Shown: positions 24,338 through 36,110 of the stretch, in pieces | Layout of the letters: every line of letters begins with the position of its first letter | How positions within the stretch are numbered: position 1 is the first letter of the stretch | Source: Eucommia ulmoides | Lineage: Eukaryota; Streptophyta; Magnoliopsida; Garryales; Eucommiaceae | Reading direction: 5' to 3' | Assembly: GCA_016647705.1 (NCBI GenBank) | Contig: CM028326.1 | Span: 372,001 to 436,000, forward strand | Length of the DNA: 64,000 bases | Translations under genes and position numbers: made by a program | The notes under the pieces: generated by a model | The model's database searches: none | The model's input: only the letters and a program-made list of their open reading frames with translations | Told to the model about the DNA's origin: nothing

Positions 24338-25218
24338 ATGGACCTTGCATTTCCCTCCATCTCCATCCTCTTTGCCACCTCTCTCTTTCTATTCATCTTA
24401 TTCAGAACCCTTAAAAAATCCAGAGCCAGTCGAAAACAACCTCCGGGGCCTTGGAAACTACCCCTGATAGGTAACATGCATCAGTTGATGGGCTCACCAA
24501 CCCATCATATTTTAAGAGACTTGGCCAAAAAATATGGACCCCTTATGCACCTTCAACTAGGCCAGGTCTCAACAGTGGTCGTTTCATCCCCTGAAATTAC
24601 CGAAGAAATCTTGAAAACCCATGACATGGTCTTTTCAGACAGACCCTTCCTTCTTGCTGCAAAATTATCTCCTACAATTCCGCAGGCATTGGATTCTCCC
24701 CCTATGGAGTCTACTGGAGAAAACTCCGAAAAATCTGCGTTCTTGAGCTCTTAAGTGTGAAAAGAGTCCGGTCTTTGAGACCCATTAGAGAAGAGGCGGT
24801 CTCAAATCTAATCGGATCGATTTCAGAAAACGAGGGGTCGGAAATCAATTTTAGCACGAGGATTTTCTCACGGGCATATGGATTTACAGCAAGAGCTGCT
24901 TTTGGAAAGAAAAGCAGATATGAAGAAGAGTTTATATCAATGATGGATGAAGGTACGAAGCTGGCTGGAGGATTCAGCATAGCCAACATGTACCCTTCAT
25001 TCAAATCGCTTCAAATTATCAGTGGGATGAGGCCTAGGCTGGAGAAGTTGCATAAAAAGATTGATCGGATACTTGGAGACATCATTGATGAGCACAGAGA
25101 AAGGAAGCCAGAGGAGACAGAATCAGAGGAGGATCTTGTTGATGTTCTGCTGAGAATTCAGAAGAATGGAGATCTTGAAGTTCCATTAACCACCAACAAC
25201 ATCAAAGCAGTCATATTG
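24338..25218 (+). pseudogene. Cytochrome P450 CYP71D-like, copy A: exon 1 only, frameshifted
   Basis: Encodes the N-terminal half of a CYP71D-like P450. It has a membrane anchor from the start ([12 protein letters not shown]...), the hinge [10 protein letters not shown] and substrate-region sequences through NNIKAVIL, ending at the same splice donor as copy B (TTG|GTTAGT at 25218/25219). Compared with copy B a single base is missing near 24665 (GCAAAATTATC against TCAAAAATTCTC), so the frame is lost after about residue 110 and the downstream part continues one frame over from about 24757. No exon 2 follows before copy B begins, so the I-helix, ExxR and heme-binding segments are absent. The upstream region is shared with B, including TATA and SINE. 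It is a non-functional paralogue; expression could at most give a truncated protein. Confidence 0.92.
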
Positions 25219-26190
25219 GTTAGTTTGCTTTCTGTCTAACTACCTGACTTTCAAAGTTATATGAAGCATGTTGATGTTCCCTATTGGTACAAATAGATGC
25301 ACATACATGTAAGTTAATTATGCATGTTAAATTTGTGGATTTAACTGGGATTAAGAAAAACGAAAGCGAAAATCGATGTAATCTATGCAACAAAAAGTCC
25401 ACCTTTGGACATGTAACTCCCAATCTGATATTGTCGCCTGCGAATGCACATAGTTACGACAATTGATAAAATAATACCACATGGTTAAAACCACAGCTTT
25501 ATGCTTATCACTCTGATGAAATTATAAATAAGCAACTGTACTGAACAATAGTTTCTTTAAAAAAAAAAAACCATATGTTCAAATATTCACTTCTCCCCGC
25601 CTCAGCAGTTTTCATGCCAAAACAAATTGGAGGCTCTGGAGATGATATGCCAAAACAATATCAGGTTTTCATGGGCTAGTTGAAACTTGAAAGGAAAGAA
25701 AAATGCAACCCCAAACACCAATTATATGTCACTACTACATGACAAGAGATCTTAATTAGGAAAATGTGTTTTCCGGTTTGCCTGCAGTTTTGAAAGTACT
25801 TTTATATTTAATGAAAACCTTATACATTTTTCCCTTTTATCATTTTCTTTAAAAAAAAAAACCTAAAACCTAAACCCTATTCTTTTCTTATGATTCTACC
25901 ATATTGTCTTTATTTGGATTTAAAATGTTAAATTCTTACACCAATTAAAAGGTCAAAACATGTGTTTGTTATTAACAGTGCATTGGGATAACGTTTTCTT
26001 TTCATCTCCGTTACATTCATCTTACCCAACACCATACTTTATTGTAGGGCCAGAGTCAATCTCATGTGCCTGGAAAATAGAGACACCCAATTGTTTGAAC
26101 TTTGAACCATAAAACACACAACCTGAAACTTCCATATTCTTGCATCTAACTTGGACAATAACTTGCACGAAACCATAGTTCCCACAAATT
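25219..26190. other. Intergenic DNA between P450 copies A and B
   Basis: The first part is intron-like sequence after the copy A donor, without an exon 2. 25865-26190 is shared in inverted orientation with 63510-63825, so the duplication that carries copy B begins near 25865. No gene is seen; the small minus-strand frame at 26022-26213 is repeat-derived. Confidence 0.5.
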
Positions 26191-26335
26191 AAAAGGGCAG
26201 CCCAGTGCACCAAGGCTCCCGCTATTGCGAGGTCAAGGGAGGATCAGATGTATGCAGTCTTACCCCTGTATACAAAGAAGTTTCCAAGAATTGAATCCGG
26301 GACCTCGAGGTCACAATAGAGCAACCTTACCGTTG
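26191..26335 (-). mobile_element. tRNA-derived SINE (Au-like)
   Basis: On the minus strand it begins CAACGGTAAGGTTGCTCTATTGTGACC and GAGGTCCCGGATTCAATTC (tRNA-like A/B-box region), continues GTAAGACTGCATACATCTGATCC and ends GGGAGCCTTGGTGCACTGGGCTGCCC. That overall order matches the plant Au SINE as I remember it. The corresponding copy upstream of P450 D (62484-63518) is split by an LTR. Confidence 0.75.
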
Positions 26336-26758
26336 AATAGGATTTACGTACCATTACTAACATATGAATAGTCATGTATCTTAGCTTATAACAAACAACC
26401 CTGCCCTCCTACCATGTATTACTGTAACCTAGTGCAAACAACAAATTCAGGGCTGATGCGTGCAGCTGCATTTACGCAGAATATAAGAATCATAAAAACT
26501 TGTATATAATAATCTGCCGGAAACTTCTATATTTGAAGCTAAGAAGATTGCTGCAAACAATGGACTTTGTAAACTTAGTCATCAAATTGAACTTGTCCTC
26601 TACTCCTCTTTTATCATTGGCCACAGAAGTATTGTTGAATGAAACAAAAGCAGTTCATTGACATGTTCAATGCACAATTTCCTCATCAACGATCTCAGCT
26701 TTTGGAAACTAAACCTTGAAAGCCAGCAATAACAGCCCAAATAATCACTTTTAACTTG

Positions 26759-26766
26759 TATTTATA
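26759..26766 (+). promoter_or_regulatory. TATA box of P450 copy B
   Basis: TATTTATA is 57 bp upstream of the ATG. The 5' leader ATTCAGTGAAAAGTTCATTTC is shared with copies A and D. Confidence 0.6.
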
Positions 26767-26822
26767 GAGGCATATTCCCACTTACCATTCAGTGAAAAGT
26801 TCATTTCTAATCTTCTTTCTCA

Positions 26823-28502
26823 ATGGACATTGCATTTCCCTCCATCTCCATCCTCTTTGCCACTTTTCTCTTTCTATTCATCTTATTCAAAACCCTTAAA
26901 AAATCCAGAGCCGGTCGAAAGCAACCTCCGGGGCCATGGAAACTACCCGTGATAGGCAACATGCACCAGTTGATAGGCTCACTACCCCATCATATCCTAA
27001 GGGACTTGGCAAAAACTTATGGACCCCTTATGCACCTTCAACTAGGCCAGGTCTCAACAGTGGTCGTTTCATCCCCTGAAATCGCCAAAGAATTCATGAA
27101 AACCCATGACATGGTCTTTTCAGACAGACCCTTCCTTCTTGCTTCAAAAATTCTCTCCTACAATTCCACAAACATTGGATTCTCCCCCTATGGAGTCTAC
27201 TGGAGACAACTCCGAAAAATCTGCATTCTTGAGCTCTTAAGTGTGAAAAGAGTCCGGTCTTTGAGACCCATTAGAGAAGAGGCGGTCTCAAATCTAATCG
27301 GATCGATTTCAGAAAACGAGGGGTCGGAAATCAATTTTAGCAAGAGGATTTTCTCATTGTCATATGGATTTACAGCAAGAGCTGCTTTTGGAAAGAAAAG
27401 CAGGTACCAAGAAGAGTTTATATCAATGATGAATGAAGTTATAGAGCTGGCAGGAGGGTTCAGCATAGCCGACATGTACCCTTCATTCAAATTGCTTCAC
27501 GTTATCAGTGGGACGAGGCCTAGGCTTGAGAAGTTGCATAAAAAGATTGATCAGATACTTGGAGACATCATTGATGAGCACAGAGAAAGGAAGCCAAAGG
27601 AGACAGAATCAGAGGAGGATCTTGTTGATGTTCTGCTGAGAATTCAGAAGAATGGAGATCTTGAAGTTCCATTAACCAACAACAACATCAAAGCAGTCCT
27701 ATTGGTTAGTTTGCTTTCTGTCTAACTACGTGACTTTAATATAGTATCTTAGTTGAATGGTGAAAAAGCAAACTGCAGTTCAAATATAACTCAATGATTA
27801 TGACATAATTAAGAGAGAGAATCACTGGCAGTATGATTAACCGTAAGTCTGTGTACGTACCCCATTCCCATTTCGCAGGACATCTTCATTGCAGGAAGCG
27901 ACACATCATCGACGGCCGTGGTGTGGGCAATGTCCGAAATGCTGAAGAACCCAGGAATTATGAAACGAGCGCAACAGGAGGCACGTCAAGTGTTCGACGA
28001 AATGAAAACCGTCAACGAAGAAGGCCTCCCCCGATTGAAATATCTACAAGCGGTAATCAAAGAGACGCTGAGACTACACCCATCCGCTCCTCTACTGGTC
28101 CCGCGAGAATGCCGAGAGACCTGCGAAATCGACGGATACAAAATAGCCGCCAAAACCAAGGTCATCGTCAATGGATGGGCGATCGGCAGAGACCCAAGAC
28201 ACTGGACCGACGCCGAGAAATTCTACCCTGATAGATTTATCGACAGTGAAATAGATTACAGGGGAACAGACTTCCAGTATATTCCATTCGGCGCCGGGAG
28301 AAGGATGTGCCCGGGGATATCTTTCGCCGTGGCAAATATTGAGCTGCCGCTGGCGAGATTGCTTTACTATTTTGACTGGAAACTCCCCGGAGGAATGAAA
28401 GAAGAAGAGCTCGACATGAGTGAGCACTTCGGCGCGATTGTAGGAAGGAAGAACGATCTCCGCTTGATTCCTATAGCTTATAGACCAACTTCTGCAGAGT
28501 GA
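26823..28502 (+). CDS. Cytochrome P450, CYP71D-like, copy B (intact, two exons)
   Basis: Microsomal monooxygenase using NADPH-P450 reductase; the CYP71D subfamily oxidises terpenoids, alkaloids or flavonoids, and the substrate here is unknown. Exon 1 is 26823-27704 (294 residues), intron 27705-27878 (GT...AG, 174 bp, phase 0), exon 2 27879-28502 (207 residues): 501 in all, normal for the family. Visible parts are a membrane anchor (about residues 3-24), hinge PPGPWKLP, I-helix AGSDTSS (about 299-305), KETLR with ExxR at E356/R359, YPDRF (about 410-414) and heme loop [10 protein letters not shown] with Cys438. The intron sits just before the I-helix, as in CYP71 genes. It differs from its paralogues by IAAKT where they read IPAKT. 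It looks functional. Copy D is its inverted duplicate. Confidence 0.95.
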
Positions 28503-28844
28503 AAATTGCCAAAAAGAGGGGTTGAGTGTTAACTGTCTTGTGATGCTAAATTTTCTCTTTTTCAGTTCTCCCGCAAAGTTTGAAGCTCCACGATTTAATT
28601 AAAAGAAGGGATAATAACATTTTTATCCTCAATAAATGGCTCTAGTGTTATTGTATCTCATATTTAAAAATTGACATATTAATTCCTAATATTTTAAAAT
28701 TATTTTAATTTTACTCCAATTATTATTCTGTTCATGTTAATGGTAATGGTCCAAAGGTATTTTGATCATTTCGCATTCAAATCTGATTTATACTATTCAA
28801 CTTATATAGATTAATTATATTTTACACCTCATTATTTTTAAAAT
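28503..28844. other. Intergenic, 3' flank of copy B
   Basis: Similarity to the copy D flank stops within about ten bases of the stop codon. AT-rich; nothing else seen. Confidence 0.4.
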
Positions 28845-29240
28845 TATATTTTTTACCTTTAACTTTTTAAATAATTATATTTGTTTCTTACCCTACCCCA
28901 CCTTCTCGTCGCCACCAGCCACCAACCGCCAAACCCCACCCCCAACACCACCCAGCACAGCCAACAGCCCATCGCCACCGCTAGAGGGATTGTATAATCA
29001 TATTTTATTTTGTTATTTTGTTTAATAAAAGGGTTAAAAAATATATTTTTTTAAATGAGGATATTATTGTAAAAATATAGGGATGATGGCGGTGGGCGGT
29101 TGGTGATGACGGTGGTGGTGGCGGGTGGTGGTGATAATGGCAGTGGCGGTGGCAGTGGTGAGTGGTAGTGAAAAGGTGGGGTAGGATGAGAGATAAATAT
29201 AATTATTTAAGAAGTGAGGGGTAAAAAATATTTGAAAGTA
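28845..29240. mobile_element. Probable foldback/MITE element with inverted arms
   Basis: The left arm (about 28845-28990: TTTTTTACC...AAATAATTATATTTG...TACCCTACCCCACCTT then CCACC-rich) is inverted-similar to the right arm (about 29095-29240: GGTGG-rich then AAGGTGGGGTAGGATGAGAG...AATTATTTAAGAAG). The two arms enclose about 100 bp. Ends and target duplication are not resolved. Confidence 0.45.
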
Positions 29241-31150
29241 TCAATATGTTTAAGAAAAAAAAATTAGAAGAGATGTAAGGCCCAAACTTTTTTTTTTTTT
29301 TTTGGCAAAACACTATGACTTTAAATAAAATTATAAAATCATTTTCGGTTTGTAAAAAACTCATAATTTTAAATTTTAATTACTAAATTATCTGTACTTG
29401 AAATTAAGGGTCAAGCATGTTCATCATCTTCTTTACCGCTCTTTCTCTTTCTTGGCGGCCACCACCACATTGTCAGTGGTCATGGTGGGCTGATTAGATC
29501 CAGCAACAACAAATTGTTCCATCATGTCACACCACTTCACATCGCCGCTGTCACTACCGCACTGAGAATCCGTTCAACCTTGCTGAAAACAATCCCCTTC
29601 TCTCTTTCTCTCTGCTTGGTGATGCCCATATCTGGGCCCTAATCTAGTAGTCATGGCCCATCAGATTCTCTCTCTCTTTCTCTAAATCTGGTCATCGTCG
29701 ACCAAATCTATTCACGATCTGGCCAAGGAAAGCCAAATCGTCAATTGTCGCCGGCCAGATTGAGAACATATCTGGGTCGTAACGGCCAGATCTGTCTGTA
29801 TCCACAAGTTTCTTTTAAAAAAAAAATTGCACATTTTCCTTTTTTCTTAATTGTATAATTTTGATATTTGCTATTATTGTAATATATTGCACTCAAGTAA
29901 GGGTGTCGAACTAAATAAATTGGATTGTAATTACTAATTTTAGAGAGTTGGTTTTGGGGGGGTTTAATAATAATAAAATAAAAAAATATATTTAAATTGA
30001 AATACGATAATGATAAATGACCAGGTTGGGGCATATATTTATTTTTCAATTATCTCAATCTATTTTTATTTTTTTTTTCTATTTTGATTCTGTGTATAAT
30101 GAAGTAATTTAACTACAAGACATATTACAACGAAAGTTTTTTATCATTTAATCGATTGGTACAGACTATCTTTAGGATTCGATTCATAATTTACGATAAA
30201 CCAATTCCTGAGTATAGTATGTCCTATCAAATGTATCAATTAATCGATTATTTAATCAGCAAGGACTATTTTCGGGATTCGATTACTACTAATTTACGGT
30301 AAATCACTCCCTAATCCATCATATTAAACCGTATCGATTTCAATGAAAACAGATTGTATACGGGTTTAATCACGATTTTTGTTCTATTTTCATCCTTTTT
30401 GTTCTTCAAATCATCATATTTATTTCTCAGACTTTATTTCTGCAACAAAACATTAAATCCTATTAATACTATTTCAAATTTGATAAAAAGACTAACAAGA
30501 TTATGGATCTAGAGTGGAAAATTGATACAAAATTGAGAACAATCACACCCCCATACTTACATTTTGCTAGCCTTTGAGCAAAATAAAAATTTTAAAAATG
30601 AGAAAGCCACTTTAATAAGGAACACAAATACATTTAGCGCATGCAATAAGGCTTCAAACCCCTAGGCGATCCTTAATGGACGCATTTTGGTCTCATGAAG
30701 GTTTAGAAAGAAAAACACAGTTTTTTTTAGTTGTTTTTCAACAATTGCTAATATGAAATAGGATTACTACACTTAAAATTGGGATGCATGAACAGTAGTG
30801 CAACTCAGAACCAACTTAAGTGTTACTTTCATAACATAACAATTTTACCCCCTATCGATCTGTATGTCTCCATCAATAAAATATTTCCGAACGCAGAGTA
30901 CATATTTCTCATTAACTAACAACATTAGATAATCCCCCCCCCCACGTCTAATACTAGCATTGTCTTCATTGTAAAGAATGAAAAGAATTTTAGTAAAAGA
31001 ATGTGACAACATGATATTGAAATGGTTTGGATTTCTAGAAATTCTTTGAGATGTCTCCAAACCTGTGAAACATGCACATATGGAAACAAAAGGTACAAGA
31101 TCAGTCATAATATAAACCTCCTTTAGTTTCATATTAAGGATTATCTCTCA
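29241..31150. other. Intergenic DNA, nothing recognised
   Basis: AT-rich, with a CT-rich stretch at 29430-29700 and A/T homopolymers. No coding exon, RNA gene or clear repeat boundary was seen. Confidence 0.4.
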
Positions 31151-32225
31151 CTTAGCGCTAAATTTTACATTTTTAACCAGATGTGAGAGGATTGCACCAA
31201 TCCGTGATGGAGTAACCCGCTTGGTAGCGCGTAAAATACATCGCTACTTACACTCGCAAGTATACGAGGTCTAAGTTTTAGTATAGTGTGATCGTGAAAG
31301 ATCGATTTATCGTATCCACAGGGATTGGTGTCGTTACTATCGAATACCGCGTTTGTCGTGACCTAATTTTATCTAGGCAAAAAACAAATGTAATTAATTA
31401 ATTAAACTAATACTAATATAACCTAAATTAACTACACTAATATACTAATATGTTTTAGGATGAAGAATTTCCTGAGGATTAACGTGTTTACAAATACGTG
31501 TTCAATTTCAATTTACTCACGTTTACGGTGTTCGATCTATTTGACAACCTCGGTACGTAAACTCCACCGCCACCTCTCCCGAGTGTAAGACGGGGGAATA
31601 CATGACTTTGAGCCAACGAAGAAGTCCCCCTCAACGTCTTAACGACCCTAGGTCACGTGAGTCTCACCCAGCGCCATTGATTGCACACAATCCAACTCCC
31701 TCCCGAGTTATTAGATCGTCGCGTTGTATTTACCCTATCGACAATCTTCGTTCTAAAACTCTATCGCCACTTCTCCCGAGTGTAAGACGAGTGATATAAC
31801 GCAACTTCGAGTCAACGAAGAAGTCCCCCTCAACGTCTTAACGACCCTAGGTAGTGTGTGTCTTGCCTCACGTCATCGATTATCCACAATTCAAACCTCG
31901 ACCGGGTTATAGAATCGTGACATTTGTTTACCTTAATCCAAATCCGGGGTTTGTCAAAACCCCGTATTCTCCATTTATCTAACTAAGCATGATGAACAAA
32001 TAATACGATAAATACAATCAAACTACGAAGAACAATCACAAACGATGAGATCGAACCAAAGCAGTTCGAAGTTACGGTGGATAAACAAGCTCGGAGACTA
32101 AAACATAATAAAATACTATATAAACGCTTGAAAACTAACTTAATTCGGTTTGGAAATACGTAGGTGGATTACACCTATTACCGCTCCTTGCCTTATGTTT
32201 CTTCACTCTCTAATCCACCACTTGT
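31150..32225. repeat. Unidentified repeat-like block with an internal 195-bp tandem duplication
   Basis: Contains CACTCGCAAGTATACGAGG and TCGTATCCACAGGGATTGG, words I know from dispersed plant repeats but cannot assign. CGCCACCTCTCCCGAGTGTAAGACG at about 31569 recurs at about 31764, followed in both by CGAAGAAGTCCCCCTCAACG and CTTAACGACCCTAGG, so two diverged units of about 195 bp lie in tandem. No coding content is recognised. Confidence 0.45.
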
Positions 32226-32500
32226 GACATGCATTTAGCACTCAGATCCATAAATATTAGTGTCCTAACTTATTATTATTTTTTATTTATAAATTAGGAT
32301 GATTTGACGGTCCAAAATATAAGTTAGTTTATCTTTTAATCTTATGACTCTCTTTACCAGTATCCTAACTTATTATTATTTTATTTATAAATTAAGATAA
32401 TCCGATGATACAAAATATAAGTTAGTTTATTTTTTTATCCAATGACTATTTTTATAAACGCCCTATCTTATTATATAGATATCAATTGGAATTGGCATCG
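32226..32500. other. AT-rich intergenic with two short diverged direct repeats
   Basis: CCTAACTTATTATTATTTT...AAATTAGGATGATTTGACGG-type sequence occurs twice (about 32263-32335 and 32350-32420). Nothing else is seen before the Mutator-like MITE. Confidence 0.4.
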
Positions 32501-32770
32501 TTTTTTCATGGGGTTTTGACATTTGTACCCCTCAAGTTTGACCAAAAACTCACTTTGGTCAATTTGAACAAACAACTCCTTAAAGTTTCCTAATCATCTC
32601 ATTATAATGTAAGTCATTATTTCCATTACAGTTTTAGATAGAAAATAATATTTTGCTGCACATGCGACTGTTTTAAGGAGTTTTATAGGCATTTTTACCC
32701 TCCTCTCTCCCACTTGCATTATCCTTCATGCCTATATACTCAGAAGTCAGAGATATGGATTTATCATAAT

Positions 32771-33564
32771 TGATGAGGGTATTTATGGGCACATCTGAGT
32801 CAGCACATGGGACCCAGCGACGTGTCAACCCTTGCAATGACAGGGACGTATTCCAGAATCCACAACTCCACGCTGAAACGTACACCGACTACGGCTTCTC
32901 CCTAGAATCTCATTTGCACCCAGGGAGGAGCGAGGAGCCCCATAGGGACGTGCCGCTTTGAGCTCTACGCCGTGCCATCGGCGATCAATTTCGAGGACTC
33001 AGCCGTTTATCTCGACCGGCTCCCCTTTTCACCTTGTTTTTTCTCCAAGACTACACGGATCTCCGCTCTCCTCCACCAGCTCACTGCTGCAGGCCTGACA
33101 AAAGCCCGCGGGCTTTGCCAAATGGGCCCAAAAGCTCAAGCCCAACGATTATCTCCTAAACGCCTGAATTATCGGCTAAACACCTGGTTTCGACTAATTA
33201 ATTATGTTTAGGCCCGACTAATCATCTCCAACGCCTATATATCGGGGGCTATGTAAGCCCGAGGTACGCTTTAATGACTTACATTACGTGCGAGTTCATT
33301 TGTTTCCTTACTATATTTTGTACTTTTTCTCTCTGAGCACTGATTACCACGCCGGAGGGGCTTCACCGGGATAAACTTCGGTCTGAGCCTTCTGCAGGTA
33401 CACTCCCTGAGGAGTAGGACTCTGGACACAGCAGGTCAGTCCTCCCAGGACCCAGCATAGCTGGCTCGAGGACTTTTCAATCGACGACTTCACCTCAGCA
33501 AAAGGACTCACCTGTCATCCGACTGGACCATACTTGAGATGTGTACCAGTTTTATGCACCAACA
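32771..33564 (+). repeat. 5' LTR of the gag-only element
   Basis: Direct repeat of 38226-39022. A probable TATA region CCTATATATCGGGGGC lies at about 33232-33249 and is conserved in the other LTR. Confidence 0.9.
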
Positions 33565-33567
33565 GTT

Positions 33568-33582
33568 TGGCGCCGTCTGTGG
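33568..33582 (+). promoter_or_regulatory. Primer-binding site of the gag-only element
   Basis: TGGCGCCGTCTGTGG starts four bases after the 5' LTR. Its first eight bases fit the 3' end of a tRNA ending CGGCGCCA. Confidence 0.75.
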
Positions 33583-33805
33583 AAACCGAGCAAAAAGCCT
33601 TCCCCTGATCACTACTCTCTACTCAGCTAAGCTTGAGTGATCACAAGGTCCAGTTAAATAGATACAAAACTGAAAAATGAGAAGACATGTAAAAAAATCC
33701 AAGTGCATACCCGCCAGCTCCCACCAACGAGGATAACTGCCCCCCCATGGTCAGGTAGGACCATCTACTCTGCCACCTGGAACTGCAGGACAAACCTCAG
33801 GAGCT

Positions 33806-35520
33806 GTGGATGCATCTCGGTATGATCTCCTTAAATGCCAAATGCAAGAGTTCAAGTCAAGTATACAACTCCTCCTCGCGTGCTTGCCACCACCCCCTGT
33901 TCAGGGTGGACTAGCCCTCCAGCCCGCAACGCTTGAGGAGCCGCCCCGAAATCGCGATATTTTTATGGACACTTCGAATGGGCAGCAGCCCGAGGGTCAC
34001 CCTCTACTTCGCAACCTTGAGTTTGCGGGACAAGAGAGGGCCCCCCTGTAAAGCCGAGATCTCCACCTCCTCTACCACATAAATTTGTACCAAGGGATAT
34101 GTCGGTGTCCCCTAATGGTCGCGCTATTCATCGGCCTGCCAGGTTCGATCATAGAGGTCGACGTGATCGTGAGGTTGATTCTTACTCACCTCCCTCCTAT
34201 CACCTTAATGCCCGAGTTGCAAACAGTCGAATCCAAGGAGAGCCCCGAGCAGGGGAGGTTGTGGAGCGTCGTCTGGCCAACGTGGAAGCCCTTCTCCAAG
34301 AGGTACAAGGGGGCCGGGTTGGACCGGGTGTTATTTCGGAGGTGAATTCTCCTTCTGTAGATGAGGTTCTGGAGGAAGTAGCACCAAGACACTTCACCCA
34401 ATCCCAGATGAGTCCGTATGATGGGACTTCAGATCCTGTTGACCATCTTTCTATGTTCAAGTCTCACATGGACATGCAAGTGGCCTCTGTAGCTTTGAGG
34501 TGCAGAACCTTTCCCATCACTTTTATAGGTGCTGCAAGATCGTGGTTCCAAGGTTTGAGGCCAACATCTATCTCCACCTTTCAGAGAACTTGAGCAATTG
34601 TTTCTGGCTCGTTTCAGTCGTTCCCGGCGTAGGCCAAGAACTGTGGCTCATATCCTCACTCTTCGACAAGAGCCTACTGAATCTTTGGGTGATTACGTTG
34701 AGCGTTTCAACCGAGAAGCAAATTTATGCGATGACCTCCCAGACGCCGTTGCGCTAAATGACTTTATTGACGGGCTCCGGCATCAGAGAGTATCCTACGA
34801 TCTCTGCTCTAACCCTGTTCTCACACTCGATCAAGCTCTAGACCGTGGGATTAGATTCCATGGTGCTGACCTCTGTGCTGCAACCAGGAGAGGGTAGGCA
34901 GGAGCAAACAAGCCCAGGGAATCAAGAAATGAAGGTTCAAATCAAGCCCAAGGCTCGAGAAGATTACGAGCTGAAGAGAGGTTTAAACCCCACAGGAGGC
35001 CACTTCCTCCTACAAGGCGTCACCAATCAGAGTTCACCCCGCTCACGGCCTCAGTGGCCACCGTCTTCGCAAAAAACTCAGGGCAAGACTTCTTCCCTCC
35101 TCCCCCGCCCCTGAGGAGAAGGCCGGTCGGGAGATCGATGACCCAATACTGTGAGTTCCACCAAGACCGAGGTCACTCCACAGAGAACTGTTTCCAACTT
35201 CGACAGGAGATTGAAACTCTTGTCCAAAGAGGCTATCTCTGGAACTACGTCTAGAGAGGAAATCAGGAGCATCCTGATGGGGATGAACCACAGGGAGAGC
35301 TCCGGGCCCAGAGAAGAAGAGGGAACTGCAACTTTCCATCGCCCCGGGGCGCTGAGGCCAGAGAGAGTTACCAACGCGTGGATGGTGAAATCAACCACAT
35401 CCACAGTGGATTCAACTCTGGAGACATATAGAGTCACTAGGGTCACACGTCCGAGCACATATAATTTTGAAATAGAAAAGAATGTGCCGCTCAGGCGCCC
35501 GCAGAACGCTGACTAGTTGA
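33806..35520 (+). pseudogene. Retrotransposon gag remnant (gag-only element)
   Basis: Gag-domain sequence typical of plant Tat-like Ty3/Gypsy elements is readable in pieces: MSPYDGTSDPVDHLSMFKSH and AARSWFQGLRP, then RQEPTESLGDYVERFNRE with LNDFIDGL downstream, and last a zinc-knuckle-like YCEFHQDRGHSTENC. The pieces lie in more than one frame, with a few breaks. No protease, reverse transcriptase or integrase motif follows. Fossil coding region; its product is not functional. Confidence 0.85.
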
Positions 35521-35639
35521 AGTACAACTTCTGTAGGGATGATCCACTTTTGTGAACAACTTTCAGTGTGTACAAAGTATGGTAGTTTTGCTTATCCAAA
35601 TAAAGAATGTGTTTTGTGCAATATACCTTGTGTTCTCTC

Positions 35640-36110
35640 CGGTCAACGGCTGCATTCCGACCCCCTGAGTCGCATCCCGGCTCTCGGCGTCGCGAGTGAT
35701 TTTCCACGGTTACATTCCGACCCCCTGAGTCGTATCCCGGCTCTCGGCATCGCGAGTGATTCTCCACAGTTACATTCCAACCCCTTGAGTCGTATCCCGG
35801 CTTTCAGCGTCGCGAGTGATTCTCCACGGTTACATTCCGACCTCCTGAGTCGCATCTCGGCTCTCGGCGTTGCGAGTGATTCTCTAAGGCTGTATTCCGA
35901 CCCCCTGAGTCGTATCCCGGCTCTCGGCGTCGCGAGTGATTCTCCACGGTTATATTTCGACCCCTTGAGTCGTATCTTGGCTCTCAGCCTCGCGAGTGAT
36001 TCTCCACGGTTGTATCTTGGTCCCCTAAGTCGCGAATAATTCTCCACCGAACATCCCGACTCTCAGCGTCGCGAGTAACTTTCCACAGCCTCATCCCGGT
36101 GCTCAGCGTC
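35640..36110. repeat. 60-bp minisatellite in the 3' half of the gag-only element
   Basis: About seven units with an exact 60-bp period follow the pattern CATTCCGACCCCCTGAGTCG then CATCCCGGCTCTCGGCGTCG then CGAGTGATTCTCCACGG; later units are shorter and more diverged. Because 60 is a multiple of three, frames stay open across it on both strands; I do not consider these real proteins. Confidence 0.9.

Noticed and set aside
35539-36047. Long frames on both strands with a 20-residue period
   Set aside because: The 60-bp minisatellite keeps frames open on both strands by its period; no coding evidence.
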